64,000 nucleotides of DNA from Alpinimonas psychrophila (GTDB taxonomy: Bacteria; Actinomycetota; Actinomycetes; Actinomycetales; Microbacteriaceae). The notes under the pieces were generated by a model. The model was not told the DNA's origin. It saw nothing but the letters and a program-made list of their open reading frames with translations, and made no database searches. This document shows positions 51,726-63,809 of this stretch, piece after piece. The stretch spans positions 1-64,000 of the forward strand of contig NZ_JACGWU010000001.1 of NCBI RefSeq assembly GCF_014137865.1, written 5' to 3'. The stretch's first letter is position 1. Each line of letters begins with the position of its first letter. Both the position numbers and the translations under genes were made by a program.

Positions 51726-51929
51726 ATGGCGAATGGAACCGTAAAGTGGTTCAACGCTGAAAAGGGCTACGGTTTTATCACTGTAGACGGCGACGAGCAG
51801 GACGTTTTCGTCCACTACTCCGCTATTGACATGAACGGCTACAAGGTCCTCGAAGAGGGTCAGCGCGTCGTATTCGAGGTCGGTACTGGAAACAAGGGGC
51901 CTCAGGCTGAGTCTGTACGTTTGGGCTAA
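51726..51929 (+). CDS. cspA: Cold-shock protein, CspA type
   Basis: A 67-residue single cold-shock domain, with RNP-1 in KGYGFITV and RNP-2 in DVFVHYSAI, closing [20 protein letters not shown]. It binds single-stranded RNA and DNA and acts as an RNA chaperone. GGAG lies 9 bases before the ATG. The gap of 126 bases upstream may hold a long leader, common for csp genes. A strong hairpin follows the gene. Confidence 0.97.
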   Translation: MANGTVKWFNAEKGYGFITVDGDEQDVFVHYSAIDMNGYKVLEEGQRVVFEVGTGNKGPQAESVRLG

Positions 51930-51958
51930 CCTTTTTTGAAATTTCGGGCACGCCCGAA

Positions 51959-51995
51959 CTAACGCCGTCCGCACTAGTGGGCGGCGTTAGTCTTT
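51959..51995 (+). terminator. Terminator after cspA
   Basis: CTAACGCCGTCC (51959-51970) pairs over 12 bases (one G-T) with GGGCGGCGTTAG (51979-51990), followed by TCTTT. A smaller hairpin TTCGGGC/GCCCGAA comes just before it. Confidence 0.82.
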
Positions 51996-51999
51996 GCTG

Positions 52000-53031
52000 G
52001 TGAGCCTCTCTTCGAAATATGTGTCCCGTGCGCTGTTCGCCGTCGTTACGGCAGGCCTCGTGCTCGGGGTTGTTGCGTGTTCATCTCCAGGCGCATCGCC
52101 CTCGGGGAGCAAATCACCGGCGTATGTCTCTACTTACGCGACGCCCGCCCCCACAGTAATTGCGCCGTTGACAGGTCTCGTCGTGGCCGCAGGCGCTGCA
52201 TCCGGCCCCGCTCTCTCGGTGAAAATCTGCAACGTTGAACACTGTGAACCACAGATTGGTTTGAATCAGGCCGACGTCGTCTTCGAAGAACTCGTCGAAG
52301 GTGGCATCACCCGCTACGTCGGGATCTGGCAATCCAACGTTCCCGAGGTCGTTGGGCCAGTTCGCTCCGTGCGGCCCATGGATCCCGACATCGTCTCCTC
52401 GTTCGGTGGCATCGTCGCCTATTCCGGATGGGGTCCTCAAGAAGTTCGAAACATGATCCTCGATACGGGGCTCGTAAACATCACCGAGAATGACACCACC
52501 ATGTTCCGGATCGACACCCGTGTTGCCCCGTACAACTTGGCGCTCCGCGCGCAACAGGTCATTGCCGAGAACCCAGGGCTCGCTGCCCCCCAGCAACAGT
52601 TTGCGTACGCTTCCAGTCCGGCACTGTCCTCTGCAGGCCGTGACGGTACCCCGACCAGTAGCATCACGACCGTTTTTAGTAACTACAGCGAAAACTCTTG
52701 GGCGTATGACGTGGCATCCGGCAAGTATGTGAGGTCACAGTGGGGTGGCTCCGACCTCGATGAGGCGGGCGGTCAACTGGCCGCAACCAACGTGGTCGTG
52801 ATGCGCGTTGCGATCGAAGAATTCATGACCCTTCCCAAGACCGTCATGGTCTCCAGCGGTGAAGCGTGGGTGTCCACGGGGGGTAAGACGATTCATGCAA
52901 CGTGGAGCAAGGATTCGGCGACAAGTCCCATCCGTCTGACGGATGATTACGGAATGACAATCCGTTTGGCTCCCGGCAACACGTGGATCGAGATGCCTCC
53001 CGGCGATGGCTCGGTCACGCTCAATCCATAA
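52000..53031 (+). CDS. DUF3048 (YerB-type) lipoprotein
   Basis: A 343-residue lipoprotein with lipobox VVAC (Cys27). The DUF3048 N-domain shows LTGLVVAAGAASGPALSVKICN, QADVVFEELVEGGITRYVGIWQS and GPVRSVRPMDPDIVSSFGG; the C-domain holds WVSTGGKTIHATWSKDS. The family occurs in Gram-positives and has no firm function. The start is unsure: GTG 52000 or TTG 51994, both just after the cspA terminator. Confidence 0.9.
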   Translation: MSLSSKYVSRALFAVVTAGLVLGVVACSSPGASPSGSKSPAYVSTYATPAPTVIAPLTGLVVAAGAASGPALSVKICNVEHCEPQIGLNQADVVFEELVEGGITRYVGIWQSNVPEVVGPVRSVRPMDPDIVSSFGGIVAYSGWGPQEVRNMILDTGLVNITENDTTMFRIDTRVAPYNLALRAQQVIAENPGLAAPQQQFAYASSPALSSAGRDGTPTSSITTVFSNYSENSWAYDVASGKYVRSQWGGSDLDEAGGQLAATNVVVMRVAIEEFMTLPKTVMVSSGEAWVSTGGKTIHATWSKDSATSPIRLTDDYGMTIRLAPGNTWIEMPPGDGSVTLNP

Positions 53032-53081
53032 GCTGTGTCGGGAGGTCGCCTGCCGACCACGAATCGCCCTCCAACTCACTT

Positions 53082-53102
53082 GCACTCTCAGGTAGTGAGT
53101 GC
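53082..53102 (+). promoter_or_regulatory. Partial CIRCE-like element, second copy
   Basis: GCACTC, 9 bases, GAGTGC: the inner six bases of each CIRCE arm with the same spacing, 11 bases before the full element. The outer bases do not fit (TT/CA). Confidence 0.45.
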
Positions 53103-53113
53103 CAGAATGAGAG

Positions 53114-54801
<1,688 letters not shown>

Positions 54802-54882
54802 TCCATTTCGGGAGGCGTCCCTCGCGGGGCGATTCCTTACTCGAACGGTTCCTACGGAACAAATGCTTTACATGCACTACGA

Positions 54883-54919
54883 AGAAATGCTCTTCGCCTC
54901 TTGGGCGGGGAGCATTTCT
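54883..54919 (+). terminator. Hairpin after groEL
   Basis: AGAAATGCTC (54883-54892) pairs with GAGCATTTCT (54910-54919), with a CGCC/GGCG-type inner step. No clear T-run follows (CGTTGGG), so termination may be partial. Confidence 0.6.
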
Positions 54920-55236
54920 CGTTGGGCTGCCAGCGCGTTTTGCTGAGTTGTTTAAGTTTTCTCCGCGCGCGCGTCCCCTTCTGGAGACATGTCGAGGGGT
55001 CTGTCATGCGTGTCTGTCGTGCGTGGAATGCGCCGTGAGCCGCGAGTGGTCGCGTTTCGCGGCCTGTTCGGATGCACTGAGGGCCGAGTGGTCGTGTTTC
55101 GCGATCCCCGTCGGCGTGTCGGCCACGAAACGAGGCAACTCGATTCAGATATTCGCTGGGCGGTAACGAAACGAGGCAAGTCGATTTCGGGCCAACGTTT
55201 CGGGCGAAGTTGGGCGCGGCAGGCGGGCCTGTGGTG
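54920..55236. other. 317-base gene-free gap after groEL, mostly repeats
   Basis: No open frame here looks coding on either strand; the reads are rich in Arg and Ser and match no family. The gap holds a CGCGCGCGCG-type stretch near 54963, a local repeat of GCGTGTCTGTCGTGCGTG around 55008, and the four-copy 19-base inverted repeat set at 55043-55186. Confidence 0.6.
55043..55186. repeat. Four copies of a 19-base repeat in two orientations
   Basis: Copy A CGAGTGGTCGCGTTTCGCG (55043-55061) and copy B (55085-55103), which differs by one base, point one way. Copy C CACGAAACGAGGCAACTCG (55124-55142) and copy D (about 55165-55183) are diverged reverse complements. B and C could pair as a hairpin with a 20-base loop. 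It looks like a dispersed intergenic element rather than an operator set. Confidence 0.75.
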
Positions 55237-55527
55237 CTAGCCGCGGAACATCCGCATGTTGGCTGCCTCGATCTCGACATACTGGTTTGCGGCGAGAGTG
55301 AGCGCTTGGTTGATGGCGGCAAGACTCTCATCGACACGGCGGGCGGTGAGATGCCACTGGCCCACAACGCCCTGGAAGGCGTCAGAGGCCGTTCCTTGCC
55401 ACGAGGACTGCAGATTTGTCAGTTGGGCGTGTAATCCGGTCACCTCGGCCTGGATGCGGGCTATGGAGGCCTGCACGGACTGAGTGGTCGAGGTGACGGC
55501 ATCGCTGTCTACGCGGAAGATGGCCAT
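55237..55527 (-). CDS. WXG100-family (ESAT-6-like) protein
   Basis: A 96-residue protein of two helices joined by the WXG turn (LQSSWQGTASDAFQGVVGQW near residue 42). Helix 1 starts at DAVTSTTQSVQASIARIQAEV and helix 2 ends ALTLAANQYVEIEAANMRMF. Size and motif fit the WXG100 family exported by type VII secretion. No ESX ATPase, EccC or second WXG100 gene is in the window, so it is an orphan here. GGAGCATTCC precedes the ATG. Confidence 0.88.
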   Translation of the reverse strand: MAIFRVDSDAVTSTTQSVQASIARIQAEVTGLHAQLTNLQSSWQGTASDAFQGVVGQWHLTARRVDESLAAINQALTLAANQYVEIEAANMRMFRG

Positions 55528-55642
55528 GGAATGCTCCTTGTCGTTGGAGTTGAACTCTAGGTTTCGCGCTGCTCACCGCTACGGCCAATCTTCGAGACGA
55601 GCCCGGGAAGCAGTCCGGTGGAGCATGTGGAGGAGGGGAGCC

Positions 55643-57085
55643 CTAGGCCTCGTCGGGGAGTAGCGGCAGGCGCACGCGGAAGGTCGCCCCGCCCCCGGGG
55701 GTCTCCACGACATCAACGGAGCCATGGTGGGCCGCCAGAATCGATGAAACGATGGCCAAACCCAGGCCACTTCCGCCCGTTTCCCGGGTGCGAGAGTTGT
55801 CGGCGCGCCAAAAACGTTCGAAGATTTTGTCGCGAATTTGCGGGGGAATGCCGTCGCCGTGGTCGACGATCTCGATGATGGCTTCTTTCGTCTCTAGGTC
55901 TTCTGCCACGTTGAGCTCGAGGGGTGATCCCGGGTTCGTGAACCGCATGGCGTTCCCCATGAGGTTGGTCACAACCTGGCGAATCTTGTTCTCCTCGCCC
56001 GAGACGAGGACGGAGTCACCGGTGACGGTGACCGTGCGTTCGGGGTCGAAGGCGCGAGCATCCAGAGCGGCATCGTTGGCGATGTCATGCACATCAAAAA
56101 AGGTGAGGTCCAGAGGGCGCGTTTCGTCTTGGCGGGCGAGCTCGAGCAAATCCTCGACCAGTTCCCCCATGCGAATTGCTTCTTTTTCGATGCGGTCCAT
56201 GGCCTGGGCAATTTCTTCCGGGGTCTGTAAGGCACCCATCCGGTACAGCTCGGCATAGCCGCGAACGGAGACCAGCGGTGTGCGCAATTCATGACTGGCA
56301 TCGCCCACGAATCGGCGCATTTGGTCGATCGTTCGAGCACGGTCGGTGAAGGCGCGATCGATGCGACCCAGCATGGTGTTGAGCGAGCGATTGAGGCGAC
56401 CGACTTCGGTATTGACGGGGGAGGAGCTGGGAAGTCGCTGGCTGAAGTCCCCGCCCGCAATGGCTGCCGCGGTTTGCTCGACCTCTCGGAGGGGTTCAAA
56501 TGTTGTGGTCACCAGAAACCGCGTGAGCAGGGCGCCGACGATGACGACACCGATTCCAAAGCCTAAGAAGATCGATAAATACGTCGTCATGAGACGGTCG
56601 ACGCTAGCCGTCGAGAGGGCGACGAGTACGGTCCCCATCGTTCCGGCCGAATCTTGAAATGTTACGGGTACGGCGATGGCGTGAAAGAGGGTGCGATCGT
56701 TGCCCGAGCGAATCGGAAAGATCGTACCGTCAAGGACAATTGCCTGATTGAGGGTGAGGCCGGAGGCGACGGTGGGCCGGATGCTGTCGGTCTTGTCATT
56801 CCAATTGTGCTGGAGGAGTTTGCCACTGGCGTCGTAGACGGCGTAATAGAAATCTGTCGGGGCGCTTTGCAGCGAGTTGGTACTACTGACATCCAGAACG
56901 CTCGTGAGATCCTGTTGCACGGCCTGAAGCTCGCTGTCGAGCTGGCCGATGAGGGCCGGCTTGAGCATGGCCATGGTGCCAATCCCCGAGACGAGCAACC
57001 CCAGCGTCAACAGCAAAACGGTGACACCGGTCACCTTGGTGCGCAGTGATACGGAGTTCCAGCGTTCGGAGAGGGTCTCAGACAT
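55643..57085 (-). CDS. Sensor histidine kinase with HAMP domain (PhoR/TcrY-like)
   Basis: A 480-residue kinase. Helix 1 is near residues 16-38 and helix 2 near 165-188, with a sensor domain of about 125 residues between. Next come HAMP (FEPLREVEQTAAAIAGGDFSQRLP), H-box FVGDASHELRTPLVSVRGYAEL near residue 265, N-box NLMGNAMRFTNP, G1 DHGDGIPPQIRDKIFERFWR and G2 GGSGLGLAIVSSIL. The regulator gene lies 31 bases upstream on the same strand. The signal is unknown. Confidence 0.92.
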   Translation of the reverse strand: MSETLSERWNSVSLRTKVTGVTVLLLTLGLLVSGIGTMAMLKPALIGQLDSELQAVQQDLTSVLDVSSTNSLQSAPTDFYYAVYDASGKLLQHNWNDKTDSIRPTVASGLTLNQAIVLDGTIFPIRSGNDRTLFHAIAVPVTFQDSAGTMGTVLVALSTASVDRLMTTYLSIFLGFGIGVVIVGALLTRFLVTTTFEPLREVEQTAAAIAGGDFSQRLPSSSPVNTEVGRLNRSLNTMLGRIDRAFTDRARTIDQMRRFVGDASHELRTPLVSVRGYAELYRMGALQTPEEIAQAMDRIEKEAIRMGELVEDLLELARQDETRPLDLTFFDVHDIANDAALDARAFDPERTVTVTGDSVLVSGEENKIRQVVTNLMGNAMRFTNPGSPLELNVAEDLETKEAIIEIVDHGDGIPPQIRDKIFERFWRADNSRTRETGGSGLGLAIVSSILAAHHGSVDVVETPGGGATFRVRLPLLPDEA

Positions 57086-57116
57086 GAGGGCAATCAGACA
57101 GTTAGAAAAGGATGGT

Positions 57117-57803
57117 TTACTTCGAGACCTTCAGCATGTAGCCGAACCCGCGCTTAGTCTGAATCAGGGGCTCCGTGGAGTACTGATCGAGCTTGCGGCG
57201 TAGGTAGGAAACGTACGATTCAACGATTCCCGCATCTCCGTTGAAGTCATATTCCCACACGTGGTCGAGAATTTGCGCCTTGCTGAGAACGCGGTTGGGA
57301 TTCAGCATGAGATAGCGCAGGAGCTTGAACTCGGTCGGGCTGAGATCGATGCTGGTGTCACCCACGAGGACCTCGTGCGTGTCCTGATCCATGGAGAGTT
57401 CACCGGCACGAATGAGGGCCTCCTCATCGGCGGCCATGGTGCGACGCAAGATTGCCTTGATTCGGGCGACAATTTCATCCAAGCTGAAGGGCTTCGTGAC
57501 GTAGTCATCGCCACCGACCGTGAGACCGGTGATCTTGTCTTGGGTGTCGTCTTTTGCCGTAAGAAAGAGAATCGGTGCGGTGTAGCCGGCGGCCCTCAGG
57601 CGCTTGGTGACGCTGAACCCGTTCATGTCGGGCAACATCACATCGAGAACAATGAGGTCGGGCTCCTCTGCCAGAACAGCAGAAATCGCAGCAGCGCCGT
57701 TACCGACAGCCTGAACGGCGAAACCGGCAAATCGCAAGCTTGTAGTGAGCAAGTCGCGGATGTTCGGTTCGTCATCAACAATGAGAATTCGTGGGCCTTC
57801 CAT
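57117..57803 (-). CDS. OmpR-family response regulator (PhoP/TcrA-like)
   Basis: A 228-residue regulator with ILIVDDEPNIRDLLTTSLRFAGF, phospho-Asp in LIVLDVMLPDMNGF (near residue 53) and DKITGLTVGGDDYVTKPFSLDEIVARIKAILRR. The winged helix has LSPTEFKLLRYLMLNPNRVLSKAQILDHVWEYDFNGDAGIVESYVSYLRRKLD. It closely recalls mycobacterial PhoP and TcrA. It pairs with the kinase downstream. Confidence 0.92.
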   Translation of the reverse strand: MEGPRILIVDDEPNIRDLLTTSLRFAGFAVQAVGNGAAAISAVLAEEPDLIVLDVMLPDMNGFSVTKRLRAAGYTAPILFLTAKDDTQDKITGLTVGGDDYVTKPFSLDEIVARIKAILRRTMAADEEALIRAGELSMDQDTHEVLVGDTSIDLSPTEFKLLRYLMLNPNRVLSKAQILDHVWEYDFNGDAGIVESYVSYLRRKLDQYSTEPLIQTKRGFGYMLKVSK

Positions 57804-57882
57804 GACTCAATTATCTGCATGTTGGCTGGGAGAAAGCTGGGAGTTGGCTCGGCGTGTAACGCCGGCCGGCGCCTCGCGGGTG

Positions 57883-59520
57883 TCACTCCAGAGTGTGGGC
57901 ATCCACGATCTCATAGGCGTACCCCTGCTCGGCCAGAAAACGCTGGCGGTTCTGGGCGAAGTCCTGATCCACGGTGTCCCGGGCAACCAGCGTGTAGAAC
58001 GTCGCCGTGAATCCTGAGGTCTTGGGGCGTAGGAGGCGACCAAGGCGTTGCGCCTCTTCTTGGCGAGAGCCAAAGGCTCCCGATACCTGGATAGCGACGC
58101 TGGCCTCGGGGAGGTCGACCGAGAAATTGGCGACCTTGCTGACGACGATGACGGGCTCACTTCCCTCACGGAATGCCTGGAAGAGGCGCTCACGTTCGTC
58201 GATGGGAGTGGCGCCGGTGATCTCGGGAACGCCGAGGGCTGCTCCGAGCACGGCCAACTGGTCGAGGTATTGACCGATGACGAGGATGCGCTCGCCGGGG
58301 TGATGGGCGATGAGCTTCTTGACGACGGCGAGCTTGCTGGGGCTAGTGGCCGCCAAGCGATAGCGTTCTGAGTCGCTGGAGGCCGCATACATCATGCGCT
58401 CGTCGGGCTCGAGATCAATGCGAATCTCTTTGCACTCGGCGGGAGAGATGAACCCCTCCTGCTCGATTTCTTTCCACGGAGCATCGAAGCGCTTCGGGCC
58501 GATGAGGCTGAAGACGTCGGATTCGCGACCGTCTTCCCGAACGAGCGTGGCGGTCAGGCCGAGGCGGCGACGAGCCTGCAACTCAGCTGTCAGCTTGAAG
58601 ACCGGTGCGGGCAGCAGATGCACCTCGTCGTAAATGACGAGGCCCCAGTCGAGGGCATCCAACAAGGCAAGGTGGGCAAATTCGCCGCTGCGCTTGGCCG
58701 TCAAAATTTGATACGTCGCGATCGTGACGGGGCGAACTTCCTTGGTTTGCCCCGAGTACTCGCCGATTTCCTCGGCCGTGAGACTCGTGCGTTTCAACAG
58801 CTCGTCGCGCCACTGGCGGGCCGAAACGGTGTTGGTGACCAGGATCAGGGTGTTGGTCTTGGTTGCCGCCATCGCGCCGGCACCCACAAGAGTCTTGCCC
58901 GCACCACAGGGGAGCACGACCACGCCGGATCCGCCGTCAAGAAAGTTATTGATGGCTTTTTCTTGATAGTGACGCAAGTTCCATTTCTCGGTGTTCAAGC
59001 TGATTTCGTGCGGGGCTCCCGGCTTGTAGCCGGCGTTATCTTCGGCCGGCCAGCCCAGCTTAAGTAGCTCTTGCTTGAGCTGTCCGCGGGCCCAAGCGGC
59101 AACTTCGTAGGTACCATCGGGACGCTGACCAACGAGAAGGGATGACACCTTCTTGGACCGCGAAACCTCGGTCAGAACGTTGTTGTCGGTGCCGCGCACA
59201 ATGAGCACACCGTCCTCGTCACGCTCAATGGTGAGGCGTCCGTAGCGCGCGATCGTCTCGGTGATGTCGATGGTCACGCTCGCCGGAACGGCATACTTCG
59301 AGTAGGTCTCGAGCGTGCCCAAAATTTCATCGGCGGTGTGACCGGCGGCGCGCGCGTTCCACAATCCCAGTCGCGTAATGCGGTAGGTGTGGATGTGCTC
59401 GGGAGCACGCTCCAGTTCAGCGAATACCGCCAAGTCGTGGCGGGCATCTGCAGCTAACGGATGCGCAACCTCCAACAAGACAGAGCGGTCACTTTGGACA
59501 ATCAGGGGGCCGTCGGACAT
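57883..59520 (-). CDS. XPB/Ssl2-type DNA repair helicase
   Basis: A 545-residue superfamily 2 helicase like human XPB. An N-terminal domain (residues 1-165) is followed by Walker A LPCGAGKTLVGAG near residue 205, the DEVH box in LVIYDEVHLLPAP, and motifs V-VI in SVAIQVSGAFGSRQEEAQRLGRLLRP near residue 488. Bacterial XPBs unwind DNA 3' to 5' and probably act in excision repair. It lies 9 bases after the gene of its usual partner protein. Confidence 0.95.
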   Translation of the reverse strand: MSDGPLIVQSDRSVLLEVAHPLAADARHDLAVFAELERAPEHIHTYRITRLGLWNARAAGHTADEILGTLETYSKYAVPASVTIDITETIARYGRLTIERDEDGVLIVRGTDNNVLTEVSRSKKVSSLLVGQRPDGTYEVAAWARGQLKQELLKLGWPAEDNAGYKPGAPHEISLNTEKWNLRHYQEKAINNFLDGGSGVVVLPCGAGKTLVGAGAMAATKTNTLILVTNTVSARQWRDELLKRTSLTAEEIGEYSGQTKEVRPVTIATYQILTAKRSGEFAHLALLDALDWGLVIYDEVHLLPAPVFKLTAELQARRRLGLTATLVREDGRESDVFSLIGPKRFDAPWKEIEQEGFISPAECKEIRIDLEPDERMMYAASSDSERYRLAATSPSKLAVVKKLIAHHPGERILVIGQYLDQLAVLGAALGVPEITGATPIDERERLFQAFREGSEPVIVVSKVANFSVDLPEASVAIQVSGAFGSRQEEAQRLGRLLRPKTSGFTATFYTLVARDTVDQDFAQNRQRFLAEQGYAYEIVDAHTLE

Positions 59521-59529
59521 CTGACTAAT

Positions 59530-61272
59530 TTACTCCGCTTGTCGCAGGGCCGTGATGCTTCCCACGGGCAGCGTGCGCTCGACTTCGGTTGCCCGGTCAA
59601 GTGCGCGCAAGCGCCCGTTAGAGAGTCCCCGAGGCTCAATGGTGAAATCACGAGAGGAGCCATCTGGCAGCCCCACCGTGACGACGATGATGGAACGGTC
59701 GCGAACGGCCAGATCAAGTTGGCGCGCAATCCATTGGGCGGCGTCGTTGCCGGTCTCTTCGCGCGCTCCGCGCAAACGATCAACGACGGCAATGTGAGGG
59801 TTCGTGTGCTCTACTCGCATATCGATGGTACGAGCGCGCTTGGGAAGAGAGACGATGGCACCGGCGGTGTTAATCATCACGGCGGGATAGCGAGCGTCGA
59901 TAAGAGCACCGACAACGGTGGCAGGTTCACGACGGGAGTGCAAAACGCCCTCGGCATCGCGCAAGAGAGTGAGTGCCGTGAGCGACTGGTCAGCTGCAAG
60001 AGTTCGCAGCACAACGGGGTCAGCGCAGTTGATGACAGATCCCGCCTCATGCGCCCGCACCGTGATGGAACCGAAACGGTCGGCAACATCACCGATGAGG
60101 TAGGTAACGGGCTGCGGAAGGTCAACAGCAGAAAGTTGCGTGAGCAGAGCCAGGATGCTGTTGGCCGTGCCTCCCGCCGCCAGCGCCGCCGTAATACCGG
60201 CCGCCGTGAGGCGATACGTCGACGCAACCCCACGAGATTCGACGACACACAGTTGACGCAAAGCAGATTCTGCTGGAGGGCGTAGTGGTCCAGGGGCGAC
60301 GATGGTGAGGTCGTGCTGCACGTACACCAAATCGGCATAGGGGGGAACGGCTTCGAGAGCCAAAACTTCGGCCTGCTCCCACTCACCGGCCAAGACGAGA
60401 GCGCCCAGCTGGGTGCGGTGGCCGTCGGCGTTCAGGCCGAGCAACTCGCCCAACCGAATGCTTTCGTTAATGGAGGTTTCCAACCATGCGGAGCTGATGG
60501 GGTAAGCCCATTCCACGAACGCGTTCAAGGATGTTCCCCAGTCGGATCGTTCGGAGAGAACCCAGCGCTCGGCGGGGCTGAGCGAATCAAACCAAGCATG
60601 CGTCAGAGCAAGCCAACGACCGGCAGCCTCCTCGGTTATCCAGGTAGAAACGGAATCGGAGGCAAGCCACCAACCGCCCCGACGTTCGATGAGGGAGGCA
60701 CGAGCGGCCAAGCTCAGTAGTTCTTTGGGAATCATGTCGCCGAGTGGCATGCGCTCCGTTAAGCGAGTGGCGTCGGCGGCACTGAGGCCTCCGCGAGCAA
60801 GTTCCCGCAGGGGGTCTTCCCCTACGGCACGCGCCAATTCTTCTAGTGCGATGGAGGTTCCGAGTCCACGCTCGAGAGAGACGCGCTCGCGCAAGTGTCG
60901 CTCCGGGGTCTCTCCCAGAATGAGCTCGGCGGGGGGATCTTGAGAGAAATCAATGCCGGTGCCTTGCTCGCCTAAGCGGGCGAGGACCTCGGGAAAAATA
61001 ACAACACCCTCGTCAGAATCGAGGGCCAGCAGCTGTTCCACCGCAAAGGCATTGGCCTGGGCGCTGGGCCGTGCCAGCGTCAATGACGCCAGCAGGGGGC
61101 GGGGCATGCGCGCCACGGCCGAGTCGATGGCGATGGGCGCAAGCAGTGCATCCGCTAGGTCAAAAAAGTCACGGATCCCCGTGGCCGACACAACACGTTC
61201 TGCAATGACCCCCTGCAGACGTTCGTCAGAGAGTTCTCGGAGGTGCTTGGAGAGGGCGAGGGAAGATGACAC
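59530..61272 (-). CDS. Helicase-associated domain protein, partner of XPB
   Basis: About 580 residues. In Actinobacteria a protein of this type is nearly always encoded directly upstream of XPB. The C-terminal third (TVRAHEAGSVINCADPVVLRTLAADQSLTALTLLRDAEGVLHSRREPATVVGALIDARYPAVMI) is the helicase-associated part; the N-terminal part is helical with repeated winged-helix-like stretches (DMIPKELLSLAARASLIERRGGWWLAS). The frame runs to 61479, but that covers the next gene; GTG 61272 is the likely start. No enzyme motif was found. Confidence 0.8.
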   Translation of the reverse strand: MSSSLALSKHLRELSDERLQGVIAERVVSATGIRDFFDLADALLAPIAIDSAVARMPRPLLASLTLARPSAQANAFAVEQLLALDSDEGVVIFPEVLARLGEQGTGIDFSQDPPAELILGETPERHLRERVSLERGLGTSIALEELARAVGEDPLRELARGGLSAADATRLTERMPLGDMIPKELLSLAARASLIERRGGWWLASDSVSTWITEEAAGRWLALTHAWFDSLSPAERWVLSERSDWGTSLNAFVEWAYPISSAWLETSINESIRLGELLGLNADGHRTQLGALVLAGEWEQAEVLALEAVPPYADLVYVQHDLTIVAPGPLRPPAESALRQLCVVESRGVASTYRLTAAGITAALAAGGTANSILALLTQLSAVDLPQPVTYLIGDVADRFGSITVRAHEAGSVINCADPVVLRTLAADQSLTALTLLRDAEGVLHSRREPATVVGALIDARYPAVMINTAGAIVSLPKRARTIDMRVEHTNPHIAVVDRLRGAREETGNDAAQWIARQLDLAVRDRSIIVVTVGLPDGSSRDFTIEPRGLSNGRLRALDRATEVERTLPVGSITALRQAE

Positions 61273-61301
61273 GGTCCGCAAATCAGGCAAGGAGCACCGA
61301 G

Positions 61302-61565
61302 TTAGCGAGCAACCGTGTTCGAGCTGCGCTTGCGACGAAGACCGTTCACGATAAGCAAGCTGAGGAGAAGGAGGAACCCGAGGGGCAGGCCAACCAATGG
61401 GAATGCAGTAATAAAATAGCCGAATTGCGAATTTAGGCTGTAGCCCAACGGGCCAGCGAGCATCACGCCAAAAAAACACAATACAGAAAGTCCCACCGCG
61501 ACGGCAACCATGGTTGCCAGAACGCGTTCTGGTCGAGACGCTTCCGGAGTTTCTTCAATGGCCAT
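61302..61565 (-). CDS. Small two-helix membrane protein
   Basis: An 87-residue protein with helices near residues 16-38 and 50-72, a charged N-terminus (MAIEETPEASRPER) and a basic tail (RRKRSSNTVAR). It is a conserved-looking actinobacterial protein between the XPB pair and a cold-shock gene; function unknown. The gap of 29 bases to the helicase partner gene allows co-transcription. Confidence 0.72.
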   Translation of the reverse strand: MAIEETPEASRPERVLATMVAVAVGLSVLCFFGVMLAGPLGYSLNSQFGYFITAFPLVGLPLGFLLLLSLLIVNGLRRKRSSNTVAR

Positions 61566-61600
61566 AATCTCTAGGATACGCGTGTCTGGTTACGTCCCGG

Positions 61601-61606
61601 TAAACT
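61601..61606 (+). promoter_or_regulatory. -10 box of the second cold-shock gene
   Basis: TAAACT in GGTAAACT (61599-61606), 30 bases before the ATG; the leader holds GGAGG. Confidence 0.55.
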
Positions 61607-61636
61607 GGCACTTGGTTCGCTACTGCAGGAGGAAAA

Positions 61637-62009
61637 ATGCCAACCGGCAAAGTCAAGTTTTACGATGACGATAAAGGCTTCGGCTTCATCTCAACCGATG
61701 ATGGCCAGGAGGTCTTCTTGCACGCCTCTGCGCTGCCAGATGGCGTCAAGGTGCGTCCTGGCTCGCGCCTTGAATTTGGCGTAGCAGAGGGAAAGCGCGG
61801 TGCTCAGGCGATGTCTGTTCGCGTGCTCGACGAACCGACCAGCATGGCCAAGCTCAACCGCAAGCCTGCCGACGACATGGCCATCATCGTGGAAGACCTC
61901 GTGAGCCTGCTCGATGGCATTGGCGAGTCGCTCAAGCGTGGTCACTACCCTGACTCGACGCACAGTCGCAAGGTCGCCGCCGTATTGCGCCGCGTGGCCG
62001 ATGAACTCG

Positions 62010-62017
<8 letters not shown>
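61637..62017 (+). CDS. Cold-shock domain protein with C-terminal extension
   Basis: A 126-residue protein. Residues 1-65 are a cold-shock domain with KGFGFIST and EVFLHASAL as RNP motifs. Residues 70-126 are a helical extension (KLNRKPADDMAIIVEDLVSLLDGIGESLKRGHYPDSTHSRKVAAVLRRVADELDA) usual in one actinobacterial branch. GGAGG lies 6 bases before the ATG. The gene overlaps DUF3027 by 8 bases, the order commonly seen in Actinobacteria. Confidence 0.93.
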
Positions 62018-63727
<1,710 letters not shown>

Positions 63728-63809
63728 CTAGGGTCGACGCCGATACGAAGAGGGCGATGGTGGGCGGCGCTAAGATTGCAACACGGCGAACCGGCAGGGA
63801 TAAATAGAC

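Noticed and set aside
61273-61479. N-terminal extension of the helicase-associated protein
   Set aside because: It overlaps the small membrane protein gene at 61302-61565 and has no family likeness.
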